From: an uncultured Chryseobacterium sp.
Lineage (GTDB): Bacteria; Bacteroidota; Bacteroidia; Flavobacteriales; Weeksellaceae
Assembly (NCBI GenBank): GCA_913777465.1
Contig: CAJYRQ010000063.1
Span: forward strand, 62,001 to 126,000
Reading direction: 5' to 3'
DNA: 64,000 nucleotides
Of this stretch, positions 54,437-64,000 are shown one piece after another (position 1 is the first letter of the stretch; the number at the start of each line of letters is the position of its first letter). Position numbers and translations under genes: made by a program. Under the pieces are notes generated by a model that saw nothing but the letters and a program-made list of their open reading frames with translations, was not told where the DNA came from and made no database searches.

Positions 54437-55268
54437 GATCCGAAGGTACGGTTTATTGTTTAATGGTTTTAAAACTTTAATATTTCTGTGATTTAGATTG
54501 AGCTGAAAAAATTTAACCACAAAAGTTTTGGCACATAAGATTTAATTTTCTGGTGGCTGAGCGCAGTCGAAGTCCGCATATCTTAGAGCACAGAAGAGAA
54601 AAATCAAAGATTTTCATGTTCCATCGTTAAAACCGGCGGCAACCGGCAGTGGCTGAGCGGAGCCGAAGCCACATCATCATCATCATCATCATCATCATTA
54701 CTTTATTTCATGATACACTCCTTTTGTCATTTCGGAGAAATCCAGACGCGAATCTTTCCATATATTTCGCTAATACTATGTTGAGATCCCTAAGGGATGA
54801 CAAAATGAGATGGTTAAACTTTAAAAATAAGCGCAATCATCTGTAAAAATCTGCGCAAATCCGTGGTTCAAAATCTTTAAAAATCTTTGATTTTTAATCT
54901 CATGTGCTCTAAAATACCCTCAAACTTTTAGAATCTTTCTTTGTGACTCATGTGTCAAATAAGCATATTTATCTTCTAAATCTGAAAGAGGTCTTTCCAT
55001 ATATTTCGCTAATACTATTGTGAGATCCGTAAGGGATGACAAAATGAGACGGTTAAACTTTAAAAAAAAGCGCAATCATCTGTGAAAATCTGCGCAAATC
55101 CGTGGTTCAAAATCTTTAAAAATCTTTGATTTTTAATCTCATGTGCTCTAAAATACCCGCAAACTTTTAGAATCTTTCTTTGTGACTCATGTGTCAAATA
55201 AGCATAGCAATTTGCATTCAACATTTATGATGTAACATAAATATCTTTTGTCGCTTCTGCAGTTAAAA
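54437..55268. repeat. gene-free gap with a 215-base tandem duplication and a (CAT)9 tract
   Basis: A 215-base unit occurs at 54753-54967 and 54992-55206 with few differences, starting TCTTTCCATATATTTCGC. (CAT)9 lies at 54672-54698. Two short dispersed repeats (GGCTGAGCGCAGTCGAAG type) lie at 54549 and 54650. No gene. Confidence 0.85.
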
Positions 55269-56531
55269 TCACACCAGCATATTCAGCACATCTGGGTTGT
55301 CATTCAGGTAGGATTCAAAATAGCCCAGCTGCTGCATCCTGGATTTCAGCCCGTCGAAACCGGATGGGTCTGAAAGCTCGATGCCGACTACCGCAAGAGC
55401 GGTTTCCCTGGAATTCTTCTTGGTGTATTCGAAATGGGTGATGTCGTCATTGGCACCCAGGACGTTCAGCACAAAATCTTTCAGGGCACCCGGCCGCTGC
55501 GGGAACTTGACCATAAAATAATGCTTCAGCCCTTTGTAGAGCAGCGCCCGCTCCTTGATTTCCTCCATGCGCGTAATGTCGTTGTTGCTGCCGCTCACGA
55601 TGCAGACCACCGTTTTCCCCAAGATCTGATCCCTGTAATGATCGAGTGCCGAAATCGAAAGGGCACCGGCCGGTTCCAATACGATGGCATCTTTATTATA
55701 CAGCTGGAGGATGGTATCACAGATCCGGCCTTCATCCACGGCGATACAGTCGGCCAGCGCGTGCCTGCAGATCTCGAAATTCAGATCCCCTACCCTTTTT
55801 ACCGCAGCTCCGTCTACGAAATGATCGACTTCCGGCAGTTCGGTATTCAGATTGTTGCTGATGGATATTTTCATGGAAGGAGCCCCTTTCGGTTCCGTCC
55901 CGATCAGCAGGGTATCCGGGGAAAGGGCTTTAAAAACCGTTGCGATTCCGGCAGCCAGGCCGCCGCCGCCGATCGGGATGAATACGAAGTCCACCGGTTC
56001 CTCCTGCTGTTCCAGGATTTCCAGTGCCAGGGTAGCCTGCCCTTCGATAATCTGAACATCGTCGAAGGGATGGATAAAGGCCGCTCCGGAAGCGGCGGCA
56101 AAATCCAGCGCGGCATTTTTGGCAGCATCAAAGGTATCTCCGGTTAACCGGACATCAATGGTATTTCCGCCGAACATCTCCACCTGCTCCAGCTTCTGCT
56201 TGGGCGTCGTTACCGGCATAAAGATCGTTCCTTTGATACCCAGCTGCCGGCAGGAAAAGGCAACGCCCTGGGCATGGTTTCCCGCGCTCGCACAAACGAT
56301 TCCGTCGCTCGTCTTCCCTTCCTGGAAAAGGCTTTTGATTTTATTGTAGGCACCCCGCAGCTTGTACGACCGCACCGGCTGCAGGTCTTCCCTTTTAAGG
56401 AAAACCCGCGCTCCGTATTTCTCCGATAACCGTTGGCTGTATTGCAGCGGTGTATGGTTTACGACATGTTCTATGTTTTTCCGTGCTTTTTTTACGGCTT
56501 CCAGAGCAGGCAGCATTACCGTTTCACTCAT
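55269..56531 (-). CDS. ilvA: threonine ammonia-lyase (biosynthetic threonine deaminase)
   Basis: 420 residues. Makes 2-oxobutanoate from threonine, the first isoleucine-specific step. The PLP lysine is in VRSYKLRGAYNK near residue 60, the glycine-rich phosphate loop in PIGGGGLAAGIA near 190, and a single ACT-like regulatory domain in the last about 85 residues (MVKFPQRPGALKDFVLNVLG). This is the shorter one-ACT form common outside enterobacteria. Last gene of the ilv operon, 9 bases after ilvC. Confidence 0.95.
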   Translation of the reverse strand: MSETVMLPALEAVKKARKNIEHVVNHTPLQYSQRLSEKYGARVFLKREDLQPVRSYKLRGAYNKIKSLFQEGKTSDGIVCASAGNHAQGVAFSCRQLGIKGTIFMPVTTPKQKLEQVEMFGGNTIDVRLTGDTFDAAKNAALDFAAASGAAFIHPFDDVQIIEGQATLALEILEQQEEPVDFVFIPIGGGGLAAGIATVFKALSPDTLLIGTEPKGAPSMKISISNNLNTELPEVDHFVDGAAVKRVGDLNFEICRHALADCIAVDEGRICDTILQLYNKDAIVLEPAGALSISALDHYRDQILGKTVVCIVSGSNNDITRMEEIKERALLYKGLKHYFMVKFPQRPGALKDFVLNVLGANDDITHFEYTKKNSRETALAVVGIELSDPSGFDGLKSRMQQLGYFESYLNDNPDVLNMLV

Positions 56532-56540
56532 CTTATTTTT

Positions 56541-58022
56541 TTAAACGGTTTTGATGGATTTCATGGCGGTCATTGCCTGACGCAGCTTCCGGCCGACCAC
56601 TTCCACCGGATGGTTTCTTAATATTTCATTCACCTGCACCAGTTGCGTATTGTCTACCGAATGGTCTTTTCCTTCATTAAAGTTTTTTCCGGCAAGATCG
56701 GCATCCACTTTTTTCATAAAGTCTGCCAGCAAGGGCTTACATGCCTGATCGAAAAGGTAACAGCCGTATTCTGCCGTGTCGGAAATTACACGATTCATTT
56801 CGAACAGTTTTTTCCGTGCAATGGTATTCGCGATCAGCGGCGCTTCATGGAGCGACTCATAATAAGCGGATTCCGGTTTTATTCCGGCTTCCACCATGGT
56901 TTCATAAGCCAGTTCCACCCCGGCCCTGATGAACGCCGACATCAGCAGGTAATGGTCGAAATATTCTTGCTCGGAAATTTTCAATTCGCCGGCCGGCGTT
57001 TTTTCGAAAGCCGTTTCACCGGTTTCCGCACGCCATTTCAACAGGTTGGCATCGCCGTTGGCCCAGTCTTCCATCATGGTTTTGGAGAATTCGCCGGAGA
57101 TGATGTCGTCCTGGTGTTTCTGAAACAGGGGACGCATGATCTCTTTCAGTTCTTCCGAAAGTTCGAAAGCTTTTAATTTCGCCGGGTTAGACAACCGGTC
57201 GAGCATTCCGCTTACCCCGCCGTGCTTCAGGGCTTCGGTAATTACCTCAACACCGTACTGCACCAGTCTGGAGGCATATCCGGGATCGATTCCTTTCTCT
57301 ACCATCTTATCGAATGAAAGAATGGAACCGGTCTGCAGCAGTCCGCAAAGGATCGTCTGTTCGCCCATCAGATCAGATTTCACCTCGGCCACGAAAGAGG
57401 ATTTCAACACCCCGGCTTTATGGCCGCCGGTTGCAGCACAATAGGCTTTGGCTTCGTCCCAGCCTTTTCCCTGAGGATCATTTTCGGGATGTACGGCAAT
57501 CAGGGTCGGAACCCCGAAGCCTCTCAGGTATTCGGCGCGGACTTCGGAACCGGGACATTTCGGGGCCACCATAATGACGGTAAGGTCTTTACGGATCTGC
57601 ATTCCTTCTTCCACAATATTGAAGCCATGAGAATACGACAGTGTGGCGCCCTCTTTCATAAGAGGCTGAACGGCATTGATCACGGCAGTATGCTGCTTGT
57701 CCGGCGTCAGGTTGATCACCAGGTCTGCGTTGGGAATAAGTTCTTCATAAGTTCCGACCTTGAAATTGTTTTCCGTGGCGTTTTTCCATGAATCCCTTTT
57801 CTGATCGATGGCTTCCTGACGTAATGCATAAGAAACGTCCAGCCCGCTGTCCCGTAGGTTCAGGCCCTGGTTCAGGCCCTGGGCACCACAGCCTACGATA
57901 ACTATTTTTTTTCCTTTTAAAGCAGAAACGCCGTCGGAGAATTCCGAGCTGTCCATAAACTCCGCCTGTCCCAATTGGTGAAGCTGTTCTCTTAGTGATA
58001 AGGTATTGAAATAATTTGCCAT
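56541..58022 (-). CDS. ilvC: ketol-acid reductoisomerase, long (class II) form
   Basis: 493 residues, the class II length with a duplicated C-terminal domain. NADPH site [20 protein letters not shown] near residue 37; metal and substrate residues in the [20 protein letters not shown] segment and in [11 protein letters not shown]. Converts acetolactate and acetohydroxybutanoate to dihydroxy acids in valine and isoleucine synthesis. Between ilvN (143-base gap) and ilvA. Confidence 0.97.
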   Translation of the reverse strand: MANYFNTLSLREQLHQLGQAEFMDSSEFSDGVSALKGKKIVIVGCGAQGLNQGLNLRDSGLDVSYALRQEAIDQKRDSWKNATENNFKVGTYEELIPNADLVINLTPDKQHTAVINAVQPLMKEGATLSYSHGFNIVEEGMQIRKDLTVIMVAPKCPGSEVRAEYLRGFGVPTLIAVHPENDPQGKGWDEAKAYCAATGGHKAGVLKSSFVAEVKSDLMGEQTILCGLLQTGSILSFDKMVEKGIDPGYASRLVQYGVEVITEALKHGGVSGMLDRLSNPAKLKAFELSEELKEIMRPLFQKHQDDIISGEFSKTMMEDWANGDANLLKWRAETGETAFEKTPAGELKISEQEYFDHYLLMSAFIRAGVELAYETMVEAGIKPESAYYESLHEAPLIANTIARKKLFEMNRVISDTAEYGCYLFDQACKPLLADFMKKVDADLAGKNFNEGKDHSVDNTQLVQVNEILRNHPVEVVGRKLRQAMTAMKSIKTV

Positions 58023-58165
58023 ATTTGATGATGATTGATTAATGATAATTGATGATTGATTTTGATGAACTCCACTTTGTCAAAGTTGAAATCTTTGACA
58101 AAGTTTTTTTATTTGCTATATTATGTCCTGAAATAATTCGAAATGCCAGGACAAAGGTTTTTTAT

Positions 58166-58756
58166 TTACATGGTAAAAACGTGGTCCCGCTGATCTAAGT
58201 ACTCGTTTTCGACAATATGCGGGGAAGGTGCTCGGTTTTCGAACTGTAGGACTTTCTCGTGGATGCCCGCACTGTTTTTGATGATGGCGATTCTTGCCCC
58301 GCGCACAAATTCGATCAGCCCGTATTTGTTCAGCTCCTCGGTCAGCCGGTCGATTTCTTCGCGGTGCCCGGCGGTTTCGAAAACGATATAGTCCTGACGG
58401 ATCACGACCGTGGACGCGCCGTACTGACGGAGCAGCCTTTCCACATAAACTTTCTCCGTCACGACCTCTGCCGGAACTTTGTAAAGTGCCTGCTCCTGCC
58501 AAACGATTTCGTCGTCGGTATTAAAGTAAGCCTTCATGACATCGATCTGCTTCTCAAGCTGCCGGCAGAGCTTCCGGACGATTTCCTCATTTTCGGTAAT
58601 TACCAGAGTGAACCGGTGAATGCCTTCCACTTCCGAAGGCGAGGTGTTGAGGCTTTCGATATTGATCTTCCGGCGGGAAAAGATGCCGGCGATCCTGCCG
58701 ATAAGCCCGACCGAATTTTCCGTATATAAGGTAATGGTGAATTCTTTTTTTTCCAT
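58166..58756 (-). CDS. ilvN: acetolactate synthase small (regulatory) subunit
   Basis: 196 residues. An N-terminal ACT domain (FTITLYTENSVGLIGRIAGI, then FSRRKINIESLNTSPSE) binds valine for feedback control; the C-terminal half (VIRQDYIVFETAGHREEIDR) is the ALS_ss_C domain. Activates and regulates IlvB. It lies 99 bases after ilvB. Confidence 0.94.
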   Translation of the reverse strand: MEKKEFTITLYTENSVGLIGRIAGIFSRRKINIESLNTSPSEVEGIHRFTLVITENEEIVRKLCRQLEKQIDVMKAYFNTDDEIVWQEQALYKVPAEVVTEKVYVERLLRQYGASTVVIRQDYIVFETAGHREEIDRLTEELNKYGLIEFVRGARIAIIKNSAGIHEKVLQFENRAPSPHIVENEYLDQRDHVFTM

Positions 58757-58855
58757 GAATGAATGATTTAGGTTGAGGTAAAGGCTAAGCTTAAGTTTTA
58801 AATATTTCCTGACTGCTCTATGCTGTCTTAACCGTTTGAATTTTTTCGGACGGTT

Positions 58856-60598
58856 TTATTTTAAACGGATTTCCGAAACGGATGAACCCTGGGTAACCAT
58901 CGGGAAGACGTTGTTTTCTTTTCCGACCATCACTTCCAGAAGATAGGCCCCATCATGATGAAGCATCGTTTCCACTGCGTTTTTCAGGTCTTTTCTTTCC
59001 GAAATCCTCTGCCCTTCGATATAATAGCCTTTGGCGACGGCCACGAAATCGGGACTGGTAATGTTGACGAAAGAATAACGTCTGTCGTGGAAGAGCTGCT
59101 GCCACTGCCTTACCATTCCCAGGAATTCATTATTGAGGATCATGATCTTTACTTTCGCTCCGAACTGCATGATGGTCCCCAGCTCCTGTAAAGTCATCTG
59201 GAATCCGCCGTCGCCGATGATGGCCACCACCGTTTTTTCAGGAGCGCCGTACCATGCCCCGATCGCCGCCGGCAATCCGAACCCCATCGTCCCAAGACCG
59301 CCCGAGGTCACACTGGATCTGGACCGGTTGAACCGCGCATACCGGCAGGAAACCATCTGGTGCTGCCCGACATCGGTGGCGATAATGGCATCGCCGTCCG
59401 TCAGGTCATTCAGCATCTTAATTACCTCTCCCATGGTCATCGTATCGGTCACGGGATTCAGTTCGTTCTGAATAACTTCTTTAATTTCCTCTTTTTCCAG
59501 CTCACGGAATTCCTGCAGCCAGTCCGAATGGTCGTTTTCCTGAAGGAGTGCCGTGAGCATCGGAAGCGTTTTTTTGCAGTTGCCCCAAACCGGAACGGTT
59601 GTTTTTACGTTTTTATCGATTTCAGCGGGGTCAATATCCAGGTGGATGACTTTCGCCTGCTTGGCATACTTGTCGAGACGGCCCGTTACCCGGTCGTCGA
59701 AACGCATGCCTACGGCAATCAGCACATCGCATTCGTTGGTCATCACGTTCGGGGCATAATTCCCATGCATGCCCAGCATCCCGACATGCAGTTGATGATC
59801 GGTCGGCAAAGCGCTCAGTCCCATCACCGTAGCAGCCGCCGGAAGATTCACCTTTTCGATAAAGGCTTTGAATTCTTCTTCCGCTTTTCCGAGAATAACG
59901 CCCTGACCAAATACCACAAAAGGCTTTTTCGCCTGATTAATCAGTTCTGCCGCCCGTTCGATATATTCGTTTCGGATTTCCGGCTCCGGGCGGTAGCTTC
60001 GGATGTGGGTGCATTTTTTATAACCCGTATATCCGAACAGCTGCAGCTGCGCATTTTTGGTAATATCGATGAGGACCGGGCCGGGCCGGCCGGTTGCGGC
60101 AATGTGAAAGGCTTTGGCCATTGCTTCCTGAATTTCGTTAGCATCGGTTACCTGGTAATTCCATTTGGTGACCGGCGTGGTAATGTTGATGACATCGGTT
60201 TCCTGGAAAGCGTCCGTCCCCAAAAGGGAAGCAAATACCTGCCCGGTGATACAGACGATCGGGTTGCTGTCGATCATCGCATCCGCAAGGCCGGTTACGA
60301 GGTTGGTCGCTCCCGGACCGCTGGTGGCAAAGACCACCCCTGTTTTCCCGGAAGTCCGGGCAAATCCCTGGGCCGCGTGGATCGCGCCCTGCTCATGGCG
60401 GACCAGGATATGTTTCAGCTTTTCGGAATAATCGTACAATGCATCGTAAATTGGCATGATGGCCCCGCCGGGATACCCGAAAACCGTATCAACATTTTCT
60501 GCCAGCAAAGCTTCCAGAACGGCTTTGGATCCGGAAATTTCCACTGTTTCCGGCTGTGGGGCTTTATTATTTTCTGTTTTTGATAGGGTCGTATTCAT
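58856..60598 (-). CDS. ilvB: acetolactate synthase large (catalytic) subunit
   Basis: 580 residues, ThDP-dependent. The activating glutamate is in RHEQGAIHAAQGFAR near residue 68; the ThDP-binding motif is GDGGFQMTLQELGT through NNEFLGMVRQWQ near 460-490. Condenses pyruvate with pyruvate or 2-oxobutanoate. It follows ilvD after a 225-base gap that holds no leader peptide, only a worn repeat marker at about 60765-60800. Confidence 0.96.
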   Translation of the reverse strand: MNTTLSKTENNKAPQPETVEISGSKAVLEALLAENVDTVFGYPGGAIMPIYDALYDYSEKLKHILVRHEQGAIHAAQGFARTSGKTGVVFATSGPGATNLVTGLADAMIDSNPIVCITGQVFASLLGTDAFQETDVINITTPVTKWNYQVTDANEIQEAMAKAFHIAATGRPGPVLIDITKNAQLQLFGYTGYKKCTHIRSYRPEPEIRNEYIERAAELINQAKKPFVVFGQGVILGKAEEEFKAFIEKVNLPAAATVMGLSALPTDHQLHVGMLGMHGNYAPNVMTNECDVLIAVGMRFDDRVTGRLDKYAKQAKVIHLDIDPAEIDKNVKTTVPVWGNCKKTLPMLTALLQENDHSDWLQEFRELEKEEIKEVIQNELNPVTDTMTMGEVIKMLNDLTDGDAIIATDVGQHQMVSCRYARFNRSRSSVTSGGLGTMGFGLPAAIGAWYGAPEKTVVAIIGDGGFQMTLQELGTIMQFGAKVKIMILNNEFLGMVRQWQQLFHDRRYSFVNITSPDFVAVAKGYYIEGQRISERKDLKNAVETMLHHDGAYLLEVMVGKENNVFPMVTQGSSVSEIRLK

Positions 60599-60823
60599 TA
60601 TTTTGTTTTTTTTAACTATAAATTGTCAGGCCGTCACAAGGCCGTCGAAGAGTGATTGGTTTGGCTGCTAATTTTTAAATGAATCCCAGGCATTTTATTT
60701 AATAATGGAAAACAATATTCCGTTGTATTTCCTGAGTTTATTTAAAGAGTACAGTTGATGATGGCAGGAAAAAACTTCAGGCATCCAGCTTCCCGCACGG
60801 CCTGTTAACCTGTTTCCAGAAAC

Positions 60824-62509
60824 TTATAAATCCGTAACACAGCCCTGAGAGGCGTCTGCTACCGATTTTGCATATTTATAGAGGATTCCCTTTTTCACTT
60901 TATAGTCCGGCTGCTGGAATTCCGCTTTTCTGGCGGCAATTTCGTCATTGGACAACAGGGCGTTGATGGTATTTTTTTCGGCATCCAGCTCGATGACATC
61001 ACCGTCTTTAATGAGCCCGATCAGTCCGCCGCAGAATGCTTCAGGAGTGATGTGGCCGACGACAAAACCGTGGGTTCCTCCCGAAAAGCGGCCGTCTGTG
61101 ATGAGGGCTACGTTTTTTCCCAAACCGGTCCCCATCAGTGCGGAGGTAGGCTTCAACATTTCCGGCATCCCGGGTGCGCCTTTCGGGCCTTCGTTTTTAA
61201 TGACCACCACATTACCCTTCCGGATTTTCCCGTCTTCGATGCCTTTGATGAATTCTTTTTCACCGTTAAAAACAATTGCCGTTCCCCGAAAATAGCTTCC
61301 TTCTTTCCCTGTAATTTTGGCCACCGACCCTTTTTCGGCAAGATTTCCGTACATGATCCGGATGTGGCCGGTTTCCTTGATCGGGTTTTTAATATCGCGG
61401 ATAATGTTCTGCTCCCTGTCGATAACCGACGTTACGTGTTCCAGGTTTTCCACCACCGTTTTACCGGTTACCGTAAGGCATTCGCCGTGAAGCAGTCCGA
61501 GATCCAGCAGGTACTTCATCACCGCCGGAATGCCGCCTACTTTGTGCAGGTCTTCCATCAGGTATTTTCCGCTGGGCTTGAGGTCGGCCAGGAAGGGCGT
61601 TTCATCGCTGATTCTCTGGAAATCGTCCAAGGTAAGATCATAACCGATGGCTTTGGCAATGGCGATAAAATGGAGAACCGCATTGGTGCTCCCGCCCAAA
61701 ATCATAATCAGCCGGAGGGCATTTTCAAAAGCTTTCGGGGTCATGATATCCGACGGCTTGATGTCTTTTTCCAGCAGGATTTTTACGTAATGCCCCGCAA
61801 AACGGCATTCTTCTTTTTTTTCGCGGCTCAGCGCAGGATAAGACGAAGAATACGGCAGGCTCATTCCTAAAGCTTCAATGGCAGAAGCCATGGTATTGGC
61901 CGTGTACATTCCCCCGCACGCACCGGCGCTCGGACAGGAATTCTCGATCACGCCCTGAAAGTCTTCTTCGGAGATCCTGCCGGCAATTTTATTTCCCAAA
62001 GCTTCAAAAGCGGAAACGATGTTCAGGTCTTCCCCTTTGTAATGGCCTGGGGCAATGCTGCCGCCGTAGACCATGATGGAAGGACGGTCCAGCCTTGCCA
62101 TGGCGATGAGGGAGCCCGGCATGTTTTTGTCGCAGCCCGGCACGGTGATCAGCGCGTCGTAATACTGTCCTGCACAAACGGTTTCAATGGAATCGGCAAT
62201 GATGTCGCGGCTTACCAGTGAATACCGCATCCCGTCCGTCCCGTTCGTCATTCCGTCGCTGATCCCGATGGTATGGAACATCAGCCCAACCAGGTCCTGC
62301 TCCTTAACGCCGGTCTTTACCACTTCGGCAAGGCCGTTGAGGTGCATATTGCAGGTATTTCCGTCATAGCCCATACTGGCGATGCCGACCTGCGCTTTAT
62401 CAAAGTCTTCCTTCTGAAATCCGATCCCGTAGAACATGGCCTGGGTAGCCGGCTGCGTCGGGTCTTTCGTCAGGGTTTTCGAATATCTGTTCAGTTCCGT
62501 ATTACACAT
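60824..62509 (-). CDS. ilvD: dihydroxy-acid dehydratase
   Basis: 561 residues. Iron-sulfur cysteines in [10 protein letters not shown] near residue 122 and [16 protein letters not shown] near 195; the [17 protein letters not shown] motif near 470 is the family signature. Makes the 2-oxo acids of valine and isoleucine synthesis. Its start overlaps the end of ilvE by 8 bases. Confidence 0.97.
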   Translation of the reverse strand: MCNTELNRYSKTLTKDPTQPATQAMFYGIGFQKEDFDKAQVGIASMGYDGNTCNMHLNGLAEVVKTGVKEQDLVGLMFHTIGISDGMTNGTDGMRYSLVSRDIIADSIETVCAGQYYDALITVPGCDKNMPGSLIAMARLDRPSIMVYGGSIAPGHYKGEDLNIVSAFEALGNKIAGRISEEDFQGVIENSCPSAGACGGMYTANTMASAIEALGMSLPYSSSYPALSREKKEECRFAGHYVKILLEKDIKPSDIMTPKAFENALRLIMILGGSTNAVLHFIAIAKAIGYDLTLDDFQRISDETPFLADLKPSGKYLMEDLHKVGGIPAVMKYLLDLGLLHGECLTVTGKTVVENLEHVTSVIDREQNIIRDIKNPIKETGHIRIMYGNLAEKGSVAKITGKEGSYFRGTAIVFNGEKEFIKGIEDGKIRKGNVVVIKNEGPKGAPGMPEMLKPTSALMGTGLGKNVALITDGRFSGGTHGFVVGHITPEAFCGGLIGLIKDGDVIELDAEKNTINALLSNDEIAARKAEFQQPDYKVKKGILYKYAKSVADASQGCVTDL

Positions 62510-63404
62510 ATTGCGGCTGGGTTTTCAGGTAAGCATAATCTTCTTCAAGCACCAGATGCCGGTACGCCTGCTGCACCCTGGACGAAAGGCTGTTCTCCCA
62601 ACTGAGGTTGAAAGGAACATTGTCCAGAGAGTCCAGGGCTACGATTTCGGCGGCAGTTCCACAGAAAAACCCGGCCTCCGCCCCCTGCATTTCCTCCGGC
62701 TTAAAGAATTTTTCCTCGGTTGGAATTCCCAGTTCCTTACAGATTTCAAAAACAGTAGCGCGGGTAATTCCCGGAAGGATATTCCCTTTGGCCGGCGTGA
62801 ACAATTTTCCATCTTTTTCGTAAAATACGTTAGCTCCTGAACTTTCCGCCACATTTCCGTTTTCATCCAGTACCAAGGCCTCATCGAATCCTTTGTCTTT
62901 GGCTTCCTGGCATGCCAGAATGGAGTTTACATAGTGACCGCTTACTTTTGCTTCCACCTTAAACGCTTTGGGATTCGGGCGTTGGAAAGAGGATGTCATG
63001 ATCCTCATTCTGTTGGCCAGATAACCGTTGTCCCAGTTCCAGACTTCAATGACAAGATAGCTTTTCCGGCCTTTGGAAAGGGCCATATTGGGCGAACAGA
63101 TGACAATCGGACGGATGTAAGCGTTTTCCAGGTTGTTCATTTCCAAAAGCTTATAGGTTGCGTCTACCATTTCTTCCGTCGAGTAGCTGAAAGGCATCAT
63201 CATGGCTTCCGCAGATCTCCTGAGGCGGTCGTAATGTTCTTCTGCTTTGAAGATCCTAGCGCCATTCGCGGTTTTATAAGATTTGATGCCTTCGAACACC
63301 GCATAGCCATAGTGCAGGGACTGTCCGTATAAATCGGTTTTCGCATCTTTTGCTTTCATATATTCTCCATCGAAGAAGAGCAAGCTGTCATCATTGTAAT
63401 ACAT
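62502..63404 (-). CDS. ilvE: branched-chain amino acid aminotransferase
   Basis: 300 residues, class IV PLP aminotransferase. [20 protein letters not shown] and [12 protein letters not shown] at the start, the PLP lysine in [12 protein letters not shown] near residue 150, and [20 protein letters not shown] near 190. Transfers amino groups to and from Ile, Val and Leu. First structural gene of the operon, 42 bases after the attenuator hairpin. Confidence 0.96.
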   Translation of the reverse strand: MYYNDDSLLFFDGEYMKAKDAKTDLYGQSLHYGYAVFEGIKSYKTANGARIFKAEEHYDRLRRSAEAMMMPFSYSTEEMVDATYKLLEMNNLENAYIRPIVICSPNMALSKGRKSYLVIEVWNWDNGYLANRMRIMTSSFQRPNPKAFKVEAKVSGHYVNSILACQEAKDKGFDEALVLDENGNVAESSGANVFYEKDGKLFTPAKGNILPGITRATVFEICKELGIPTEEKFFKPEEMQGAEAGFFCGTAAEIVALDSLDNVPFNLSWENSLSSRVQQAYRHLVLEEDYAYLKTQPQYV

Positions 63405-63445
63405 ACTGTATTGGTTTTTTATATTAAATTTTAAATTTCAGGCAT

Positions 63446-63477
63446 AAAAAAAACCATTCCCGCGATGAGAATGGTTT
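63446..63477 (-). terminator. attenuator hairpin upstream of ilvE
   Basis: On the minus strand AAACCATTCTC pairs with GGGAATGGTTT over 11 positions with one G-U pair, around the 5-base loop ATCGC, then a further five T. It lies 23 bases after the leader stop codon. AATGG in the leader ORF (63508-63512) could pair with CCATT of the 5' arm, a weak candidate antiterminator. Confidence 0.8.
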
Positions 63478-63500
63478 GTATTATCTTGTTTTAATAATTA

Positions 63501-63572
63501 TCACGAGCCATTACCCATCACCGGAAATCCGATAATAACAGAAATGACAATAATGATAATCGTGTGGTTCAT
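63501..63572 (-). CDS. Ile/Val-rich leader peptide of the ilv operon
   Basis: 23 codons, ATG at 63572 to TGA at 63501, starting MNHTIIIIVISVIIGFPV. Seven Ile and three Val codons, four Ile in a row, and no Leu. That matches an operon making Ile and Val but lacking leu genes. A strong terminator hairpin follows, then ilvE. This is the classic layout of ribosome-mediated attenuation as in enterobacterial ilvL, but the peptide sequence is unrelated. The same spacing and hairpin design occur before metN. Function is inferred from layout. Confidence 0.8.
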   Translation of the reverse strand: MNHTIIIIVISVIIGFPVMGNGS

Positions 63573-63590
63573 TTTTGATATTTAATGATA

Positions 63591-63598
63591 CAAATGTA
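63591..63598 (-). promoter_or_regulatory. -7 element of the ilv leader transcript
   Basis: TACATTTG on the minus strand fits TAnnTTTG, placing the transcript start near 63584, about 12 bases before the leader ATG. TTTG further upstream is at shorter than usual spacing (13 bases). Confidence 0.5.
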
Positions 63599-63867
63599 TA
63601 ATTAATTTTGACAAATATTGGATTTTTAACAAAATTTATTCGTTTAAGCTGATGAAATCCTATGCCGAATCCGTTGTATTTACGATATTCATTAATTAAT
63701 GAACAGATTATAAATCCTTGATTTTCAACCGGTTAAACGGACAAAAATTACGGTGCCTGAAATTTAAATTCCCGGCATTGAAAATTCGGTATGTTCTTTA
63801 AACAGGTTGGGATTTATCGGACCGGTGACCGGTCCGGATACGGTAGTCATTTTCACTTCATCCTTTT

Positions 63868-64000
63868 CTAATAATAAATTTTCGTGTTGTCGATCCTTAA
63901 AATATTCAGTTTTTCCATTTTCTTTACTGTGCGGATCAGGGTTTCTACCCGCAATCCGGTAAGGGAAGCAAGCTGGGATCTTGTGAAAGGAACTACGAAG
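63868..64000 (-). CDS. Crp/Fnr-family regulator, C-terminal end
   Basis: Only the last 44 residues are in the window: the frame enters at 64000 and stops at 63868. FTRSQLASLTGLRVETLIRT followed by VKKMEKLNILR is the recognition-helix region of Crp/Fnr winged-helix domains. The effector domain lies outside. A perfect 8-base-pair hairpin (CGGACCGG, TGA, CCGGTCCG, 63818-63836) lies downstream but lacks a T run. Confidence 0.75.
   Translation of the reverse strand, partial: FVVPFTRSQLASLTGLRVETLIRTVKKMEKLNILRIDNTKIYY

Noticed and set aside
54649-54846. Plus-strand frame with nine Ile codons in a row near the ilv genes, resembling an ilv leader
   Set aside because: It is a (CAT)9 repeat, has no ATG before the run, lies on the opposite strand downstream of ilvA, and no ilv gene or attenuator follows it.
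1-64000. CRISPR arrays, rRNA or complete tRNA genes
   Set aside because: No spaced direct-repeat array and no complete cloverleaf or rRNA sequence was seen on either strand.

Overview
The window looks like chromosome from a Flavobacteriia bacterium of the Chryseobacterium/Weeksellaceae type. The signs are a type IX secretion sorting domain, an Rhs protein with a Bacteroidetes-style signal peptide, promoters of the TAnnTTTG form, A-rich rather than Shine-Dalgarno upstream regions, and a long (class II) IlvC. I cannot assign a species from sequence alone.

Layout. 1-16.1 kb: housekeeping and single-gene units, mostly on the minus strand: an N-terminal fragment of a secreted protein, a sterol-desaturase-type hydroxylase, rlmN, queA, an AIM24 protein, a deoxyinosine glycosylase between two related secreted proteins, an S9 peptidase, a holin-like membrane protein, a thioesterase, an alpha/beta hydrolase, topB, pirin and an acetyltransferase. 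16.2-19.8 kb: the methionine ABC transporter metNIQ, preceded by a Met/Cys-rich leader peptide and a strong terminator hairpin. 20-25.6 kb: a GH3 beta-glucosidase, then a two-gene unit (PLD-like/coiled-coil membrane protein with a mutated HKD motif plus a VWA-like lipoprotein). 26-31 kb: metallophosphoesterase, MFS pump with divergent Lrp regulator, and a Tam-type methyltransferase. Many of the gaps hold a MITE-like repeat of about 0.15-0.2 kb.

31-52.4 kb is the accessory island. It has an active-looking operon (T9SS protein, 952-aa partner, 1210-aa Rhs protein with an HExxH toxin tip, lipoprotein immunity candidate) and, 6-12 kb away, four orphan Rhs C-terminal toxin tips, each with a candidate immunity gene. 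Between them lies a mobile-element module: two tandem Xer-like recombinases (one lacking catalytic residues), a TOPRIM/helicase primase, a divergent XRE regulator, a pair of inverted dif-like sites and an iteron-like region. A second, broken XRE gene sits beside the first orphan cassette in the same arrangement as the intact one beside the main Rhs operon.

53-64 kb: an AraC regulator, a gap with tandem duplications, then the ilv operon (ilvE-D-B-N-C-A, minus strand) for isoleucine and valine synthesis, headed by an Ile/Val-rich leader peptide and a terminator, and finally the end of a Crp/Fnr regulator.

The strongest unusual signals are the two ribosome-attenuation-type leaders (met and ilv), which share one layout, and the Rhs tip array coupled to the Xer/primase/dif-like module.
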